From Firmicutes bacterium UBA5389 (GTDB lineage: Bacteria > Bacillota > DTU025), in the NCBI GenBank assembly GCA_002409965.1, contig DHON01000050.1:323-11009 (forward strand): 10,687 nt of DNA, given 5' to 3'. Below are positions 6,909 through 10,687 of this stretch, piece after piece; the first letter of the stretch is position 1, and each line of letters opens with the position of its first letter. The notes beneath the pieces are model-generated. The model was not told the origin of the DNA. It searched no databases and saw nothing but the letters and a program-made list of their open reading frames with translations. A program made the translations under genes and the position numbers.

Positions 6909-8363
6909 ATGAGCAGAGCCATTTCGATGGAAGACCGTCTGGCCAAAGTGCCGGACTATACTCGATTTTTGACAGTGGACGAGCTGTATGAGCGGGCTCG
7001 TCTATTGGCGGAGGAACATCCTGAAATAGCCAAACTGACCATCGTCGGCAAGTCCACCGCGGGAAGCGAGATCCCCATGTTGTCCATTGGCAACGGCCCC
7101 ACGAGCATCCTCGTGTTCGCTTGCCCTCATCCGAATGAACCAATCGGGGCGATGATGACCTACTTCCTCATGGGCGAGCTCATGGCCGATGAAGAACTGC
7201 GCTCCGGGCGCGCCTGGCACATCATGCCCTGCGTCGACCCGGACGGCGCCAGGCTGAACGAAGGCTGGTTCGCGGGCCCGTTCAACGTGAGGAACTACGC
7301 GCGCAACTTCTACAGGCCTCGCCCGCAGGACCAGGTGGAGTGGAGCTTCCCCATTGAGTACAAGACGCTCAAGTGGACCGCCCCCAAGCCTGAGACCCAG
7401 GGACTCATGAAGGCCATAGAGCTGACTAGGCCGGCTGTGATGTATTCCCTTCACAACGCGGGATTCGGCGGCGCCTACTACTATATGACGGGCGAACTCG
7501 ACAAGGAGCACTATGACGAGCTTCACAGGATCCCTGTGGAGCGCGGCATCGCCCTATCCCTAGGCGAGCCCGAAGTGCCGTGGGCGACCGCGTTCTACCC
7601 GGGCGTGTATCGGATGTGCCCGGTAACCGATGCGTATGACTACTACGAGAAGTACGCCCCGGGCGATCCGGCGCAGTATATTGTGGGCGGATGCGACAGT
7701 TCCCAGTGGGCTGAGAAGATAAGCGACCCATTCACTCTGGTCACCGAAGTGCCCTACTTCATGTCGGCCAAGATAAGCGACCAAACCCCGCTCTCCCAAT
7801 CGCGCCGCGATGTGATAATGGAAGGCGTTGCCAGATCGAGGCAGGTCTACGGGGTCATGTCGAAGGCGCTCGAGGCCACCGAAGGAATGATCACCGAGCC
7901 CACAGCGCGTCTGCTGCGCGATGCAGTGGCTACGTTTGTGGAGTCGGGCGTCAAGTCGCTGCCTACCCAGGAGCGGTGGGCCAAAGAGACACCGGGCATG
8001 GAGCAACCCGCCACCGTAGCCCAGGAAGTGGACTCCATACACGTAGGCGTGTTCTACAAGATGCTCATAGCCAGCATGCTGGCGCGCGCCGTGGACCTGG
8101 AACTCGCGGCAATGGGCGGGGGCGCCGGCGCCGGCGAGCGCGAGCGCGAGCGCGGGCGCGAATGCGGGTGTGGTTGCGGATGCAGTGCCAGCCCCGGCAC
8201 GCGGGCCAAGCTTCAGCGCGTTGTGGATGAGCTGCGCTCCGCAATCGATGGCTGGGCCACAACCATAGAGGAGAACCTCCCGTACGAAGTCGTACCCATC
8301 AAAAAGCTGATAGAGGTGCAGTACGGCGCTCTGCTCGTGGCTCTTCATGCAAAAGGGCTGTAG
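6909..8363 (+). CDS. Cytoplasmic M14-family zinc peptidase-like hydrolase
   Basis: A 484-residue protein resembling zinc carboxypeptidases of family M14. Visible active-site elements are HPNE (H74, E77) as the HxxE zinc pair, an Arg-rich stretch RNYARNFYRPRP as candidate substrate carboxylate binding, SLHNAG with H182 as likely third zinc ligand, and VTEVPYF with E280 as likely catalytic glutamate. Order and spacing match M14 (H69, E72, H196, E270 in carboxypeptidase A). HPNE differs from the digestive-type HxRE and is closer to the HGNE of aspartoacylase-like branches. There is no signal peptide, so it acts in the cytoplasm. Residues 403-430 are an odd insert, GGGAGAG then ERERERGRE then CGCGCGC. 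ATG at 6909 is fixed by GGGAGGA (6896-6902); a TTG at 6903 is less likely. Its place between permeases and ATPases suggests it cleaves the imported substrate. The exact reaction is unknown. Confidence 0.85.
   Translation: MSRAISMEDRLAKVPDYTRFLTVDELYERARLLAEEHPEIAKLTIVGKSTAGSEIPMLSIGNGPTSILVFACPHPNEPIGAMMTYFLMGELMADEELRSGRAWHIMPCVDPDGARLNEGWFAGPFNVRNYARNFYRPRPQDQVEWSFPIEYKTLKWTAPKPETQGLMKAIELTRPAVMYSLHNAGFGGAYYYMTGELDKEHYDELHRIPVERGIALSLGEPEVPWATAFYPGVYRMCPVTDAYDYYEKYAPGDPAQYIVGGCDSSQWAEKISDPFTLVTEVPYFMSAKISDQTPLSQSRRDVIMEGVARSRQVYGVMSKALEATEGMITEPTARLLRDAVATFVESGVKSLPTQERWAKETPGMEQPATVAQEVDSIHVGVFYKMLIASMLARAVDLELAAMGGGAGAGERERERGRECGCGCGCSASPGTRAKLQRVVDELRSAIDGWATTIEENLPYEVVPIKKLIEVQYGALLVALHAKGL
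8114..8190 (+). repeat. GC-rich short-period repeats coding a Gly/Arg-Glu/Cys-Gly insert
   Basis: Inside the M14 gene, GGCGCC-like units (8117-8135) pass into a 6-base period GAGCGC repeated three times with a fourth copy GGGCGC (8136-8159), then a TGCGGN-like series (8163-8183). They encode G/A, ERERERGRE and four cysteines (419, 421, 423, 425). The rest of the gene has ordinary sequence, so this looks like replication slippage that stayed in frame. Confidence 0.75.
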
Positions 8364-8386
8364 GCGACTGTTAGGAGGGGCCAGTG

Positions 8387-9439
8387 ATGGCAGGAGGACG
8401 TGAACTGCGCAAGCATCGCGAACAGTGCGAATCGCGCAGACCGCGCGAACAGTGCGAACCGCTGTTAACAGTGACCGACCTGGTCACTCAGTTCGATACA
8501 GAAGACGGAAAGGTGACCGCCGTTGATGGCGTCAGTTTTGATGTCATGCCAGGCGAGACCTTGGGAATAGTGGGGGAGAGCGGATCCGGCAAGAGTGTTA
8601 CGGCGCTCTCGGTGATCCGCCTCATCCAGACCCCTCCCGGGAAGATCGCAAACGGTAAGGTGATCTTCAAGGGGCGGGATCTGCTTTCCGTGCCCGACAA
8701 TGAGATGCGCGGCATCAGGGGGAACGAGATCTCCATGATCTTTCAGGAGCCCATGACCAGCCTGAACCCGCTGTTTACCGTGGGCGACCAGATCATGGAG
8801 GCGATACTGCTCCACCAGGACCGCGACAAGCGGCGGGCGCGCGCGCGGGCTGTGGAGATGCTGCGCAAGGTGGGGATCCCATCGCCCGAAAGGCGCGTGG
8901 ACCAGTATCCGCACCAGATGAGCGGCGGGATGAGGCAGAGGGTGATGATCGCCATGGCCCTCGCGTGTAACCCCAGCCTGCTCATAGCGGACGAACCTAC
9001 CACTGCGCTGGATGTGACCATCCAGGCGCAGATCCTGGACCTCATCGGCAAGTTGAAAGACGACACCGGGGCGTCGGTGATGCTGATCACCCACGATCTT
9101 GGAGTGATCGCTGAGACCGCCGACAGGGTCGCAGTGATGTACGCAGGCCAGATAGTGGAGACAGGCGATGTAGACGCGATATTCGACCGCCCTATGCATC
9201 CATACACCTCTGGACTGCTGCACTCCATTCCCAGGCTCAATGAGGACAAGGACCGTCTGCATTCAATTGAGGGAGTCGTCCCGAGCCCATTCGACATGCC
9301 GATGGGATGCCGGTTCGCCCCGCGATGCCCGCTGGCCGATGCCCGGTGCACCGGCGCGGGCGAGGCGCCGACGCTTGGGAGCATCGAGCCGGGGCATGAG
9401 GTCAGGTGCATCAAGGCAGGAATGGAGGTGACTGCATGA
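8387..9439 (+). CDS. dppD: Peptide ABC transporter ATPase, DppD type
   Basis: A 350-residue cytoplasmic ATPase that powers import with its DppF partner. Motifs are complete: Walker A GESGSGKS (63-70), Q-loop FQEPMTSLNPLF, signature MSGGMRQR (178-185), Walker B LLIADEPTTALD (D202, E203) and switch histidine H236. The C-terminal oligopeptide-transporter extension has MHPYTSGLL and four cysteines (308, 314, 321, 341), an arrangement that binds a 4Fe-4S cluster in a mycobacterial OppD. The N-terminus is odd: about 25 residues (GGRELRKHREQCESRRPREQCE) precede the usual PLLTVTDL start and come from a tandem repeat. ATG at 8387 follows AGGAGGGG (8373-8380) by 6 bases; a GTG directly before it is too close to that site. 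It lies 23 bases after the M14 gene and overlaps the next gene by 4 bp. Confidence 0.94.
   Translation: MAGGRELRKHREQCESRRPREQCEPLLTVTDLVTQFDTEDGKVTAVDGVSFDVMPGETLGIVGESGSGKSVTALSVIRLIQTPPGKIANGKVIFKGRDLLSVPDNEMRGIRGNEISMIFQEPMTSLNPLFTVGDQIMEAILLHQDRDKRRARARAVEMLRKVGIPSPERRVDQYPHQMSGGMRQRVMIAMALACNPSLLIADEPTTALDVTIQAQILDLIGKLKDDTGASVMLITHDLGVIAETADRVAVMYAGQIVETGDVDAIFDRPMHPYTSGLLHSIPRLNEDKDRLHSIEGVVPSPFDMPMGCRFAPRCPLADARCTGAGEAPTLGSIEPGHEVRCIKAGMEVTA
8417..8458 (+). repeat. Direct repeat in the 5' end of the DppD-type gene
   Basis: CGCGAACAGTGCGAA occurs at 8417-8431 and again at 8444-8458, identical over 15 bases with a period of 27 bases (9 codons). The duplication keeps frame and encodes REQCE twice, each copy with one cysteine. 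Confidence 0.85.
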
Positions 9440-10449
9440 TGAGCGCAATTCACACTGCAGCGGCTGAACCTCTTCTCAGCGTGGAGGGTCTGGTAAAGCA
9501 CTACCCGATAACCCAGGGCATCATCCGGGAAAAGCAGGTAGGCGCGGTGAGGGCCGTCGATGGGATATCCTTCGACGTCCAAAAAGGCGAAACGCTGGGG
9601 CTAGTTGGGGAGAGCGGATGCGGCAAGTCCACAACCGGACGGCTTCTCATGCGTCTAGAGCAACCCACCTCAGGATCGATCCAGTTCGAAGGGAACGACT
9701 GGCTCTCCTTGAGCAAGAACCAACTGCGGCACGCGCGCAAGGACATGCAGATCGTCTTCCAGGATCCGTTCTCTTCGCTCAACCCCAGGATGACTGTGGG
9801 CGAGATAGTGAGCGAACCCCTGCTGGTGCACGGGGAGGCGCGCGGCGCTGACCTGGAACACAGGACCGCCAAGCTCCTGGATGTGGTGGGTCTAGATGAA
9901 TCCCATTCTCGCCGGTATCCGCACGAGTTCTCCGGAGGCCAACGCCAGCGAATCGGCGTTGCCCGGGCCCTCGCGCTCAATCCCAGGCTGATAATACTGG
10001 ACGAGCCCGTGTCGGCCCTGGACGTGTCGGTGCAGGCACAAGTCATCAATCTGCTGCGAGACCTGCAGCGCGACTTCGGCCTCACGTACCTTTTCATCGC
10101 GCATGACCTGGCGGTGGTGCGCCATATCAGCAACCGGGTGGCCGTGATGTACCTGGGGAAGATCGTCGAGATAGCCGACAAGGCCGAGCTGTATGCGAAC
10201 CCGGCGCATCCCTACACAGAGGCTCTGCTGTCCGCGGTGCCGATACCCGACCCCAAGACCCGCGGAGCGCGGACGCGTATCCTTCTTGAAGGAGACGTTC
10301 CGAGCCCGGTCCGACCGCCCAGCGGATGCCGGTTCCACACCAGATGTCGCATAGCGCGGGACATATGCAGCCGAGAGGAACCCCCGTTTGAGGACCTGGG
10401 CGGCGGCCATAAGTGCGCCTGCTGGGCCAAGGGCTGTCATTGGAACTGA
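9436..10449 (+). CDS. dppF: Peptide ABC transporter ATPase, DppF type
   Basis: A 337-residue cytoplasmic ATPase, second half of the ATPase pair. The N-terminus has the DppF/OppF-specific KHYPITQGIIREKQVGAVRAVDG segment. Motifs: Walker A GESGCGKS (58-65), Q-loop FQDPFSSLNPRMTVGE, signature FSGGQRQR (165-172), Walker B LIILDEPVSALD (D189, E190), switch H223. The extension carries AHPYTEALLSAVPIPDP and a cysteine set (298, 304, 311, 327, also 329), matching the spacing of its partner, so an Fe-S cluster is possible. The ATG at 9436 forms an ATGA overlap with the dppD stop and follows GGAGGTG (9424-9430), which sits inside dppD; an ATG at 9439 is possible but less well coupled. It is the last gene of the operon. 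Confidence 0.94.
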   Translation: MMSAIHTAAAEPLLSVEGLVKHYPITQGIIREKQVGAVRAVDGISFDVQKGETLGLVGESGCGKSTTGRLLMRLEQPTSGSIQFEGNDWLSLSKNQLRHARKDMQIVFQDPFSSLNPRMTVGEIVSEPLLVHGEARGADLEHRTAKLLDVVGLDESHSRRYPHEFSGGQRQRIGVARALALNPRLIILDEPVSALDVSVQAQVINLLRDLQRDFGLTYLFIAHDLAVVRHISNRVAVMYLGKIVEIADKAELYANPAHPYTEALLSAVPIPDPKTRGARTRILLEGDVPSPVRPPSGCRFHTRCRIARDICSREEPPFEDLGGGHKCACWAKGCHWN

Positions 10450-10480
10450 ATTGACAGCTACCAACCGTTACACGCACCCC

Positions 10481-10584
10481 GTCGAAGTCTTCTTTCGGGA
10501 CTAGGCAACACGGGAAGCGGAGACAGATCCAGGGATCCGTCAGAGTCCTTTTTCGGGACGAGGCAAAGTGGAAAGTAGCGAGGC
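10481..10584 (+). repeat. Imperfect tandem repeat with hairpins after dppF
   Basis: Two copies of about 45 bases (10481-10524 and 10539-10584) begin 58 bases apart. Each has GTC, three bases, GTC, a pyrimidine run, TCGGGAC, a short gap, GGCAA, and a G/A-rich end. In each copy GTC(Y) can pair with the following (R)GAC around a pyrimidine-rich loop, and copy differences include a T-G versus C-G change in the stem. They lie between the dppF stop and the terminator, so they should be in the operon 3' untranslated RNA. Function is unknown. Confidence 0.5.
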
Positions 10585-10606
10585 TGACAGCTGGAAATTA
10601 ATAGGT

Positions 10607-10635
10607 ACCTGCGGCTTTTCCTGCAGGTTTTTCTT
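10607..10635 (+). terminator. Intrinsic terminator of the transport operon
   Basis: ACCTGCGG (10607-10614) and CTGCAGGT (10621-10628) form an 8-bp stem with one G-U pair around CTTTTC, followed directly by TTTTCTT (10629-10635). It lies about 160 bases after the dppF stop and is a normal Rho-independent terminator. Confidence 0.75.
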
Positions 10636-10660
10636 GGAACCTGCGGGAAAAGCCGCAGGT
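10607..10660. repeat. 23-bp inverted repeat enclosing the terminator hairpin
   Basis: Arms 10607-10629 and 10638-10660 are reverse complements with one T/C difference that still allows a G-U pair; the loop is 8 bases. Each arm is itself a hairpin, so ACCTGC/GCAGGT appears four times in alternating direction (10607, 10623, 10639, 10655), always with 10 bases between. The RNA could fold as two short hairpins or one long one. Confidence 0.8.
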
Positions 10661-10687
10661 TGTGCAGAGTCGAGCGGATGGAAGGAC

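Noticed and set aside
7560..8348. 262-residue minus-strand ORF opposite the M14 gene
   Set aside because: The plus strand holds ordered M14 active-site motifs; the minus strand has none, and its Ala-rich part is the antisense of the repeat.
10481..10584. Tandem glycine riboswitch or short CRISPR array
   Set aside because: An AGGCAA-like piece recalls the glycine aptamer but the flanking conserved blocks are absent. There are only two diverged copies and no spacer pattern.
10678..10687. Start of a following gene at an ATG near the right edge
   Set aside because: No ribosome binding site lies at the right distance and only three codons are visible.

Overview
The window carries two unequal parts, and every gene I can support is on the plus strand. 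Base composition is GC-rich, Shine-Dalgarno sequences are strong (AGGAGG-like), promoters fit the housekeeping sigma consensus, and TTG starts are probably used. These traits, a GGDEF plus HD-GYP signalling protein and a class C-like group II intron remnant suggest a deep-branching, GC-rich member of the Bacillota or a neighbouring phylum. The solute-binding protein lacks a lipobox cysteine, which is unusual for a typical monoderm Firmicute and hints at a diderm or thermophile-like lineage. This placement is inference; no marker gene in the window settles it.

Positions 1-937 hold no intact protein gene. In order they contain a decayed ISKra4-like transposase fragment (about 2-139), a near-consensus promoter (224-252), a tRNA-Glu(UUC) gene with encoded CCA (270-345), its intrinsic terminator hairpin (358-378), and, starting 10 bases after that hairpin, what looks like the 5' part of a class C group II intron (389 to about 700). 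The intron piece has no reverse transcriptase and no recognisable domain V. The rest, to 937, is leader sequence with small hairpins.

Positions 938-3265 encode a membrane-anchored cyclic-di-GMP enzyme: extracytoplasmic sensor, HAMP, GGDEF and HD-GYP domains, with both catalytic motifs intact.

Positions 3330-10635 form one transcription unit: a perfect-spacing promoter with a palindrome at the expected start point, a peptide-type solute-binding protein, an attenuator-like hairpin, two DppB/DppC-type permeases, a cytoplasmic M14-family metallopeptidase-like protein, two DppD/DppF-type ATPases and a terminator. The permeases overlap by 8 bp and the ATPases by 4 bp (ATGA), so translation is probably coupled. 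The likely logic is uptake of a peptide or acylated amino acid, followed by hydrolysis inside the cell by the M14 enzyme encoded in the middle of the operon.

The most unusual items are the intron fragment placed exactly behind a tRNA terminator, the M14 enzyme with an HPNE zinc motif and a repeat-derived Cys-Gly insert (CxCxCxC), a second small repeat expansion at the start of the DppD-type ATPase, and two structured repeat elements after the operon (10481-10584 and 10607-10660). I do not see a wholly new multi-gene system; the operon-embedded M14 enzyme is the best candidate for undescribed biochemistry.
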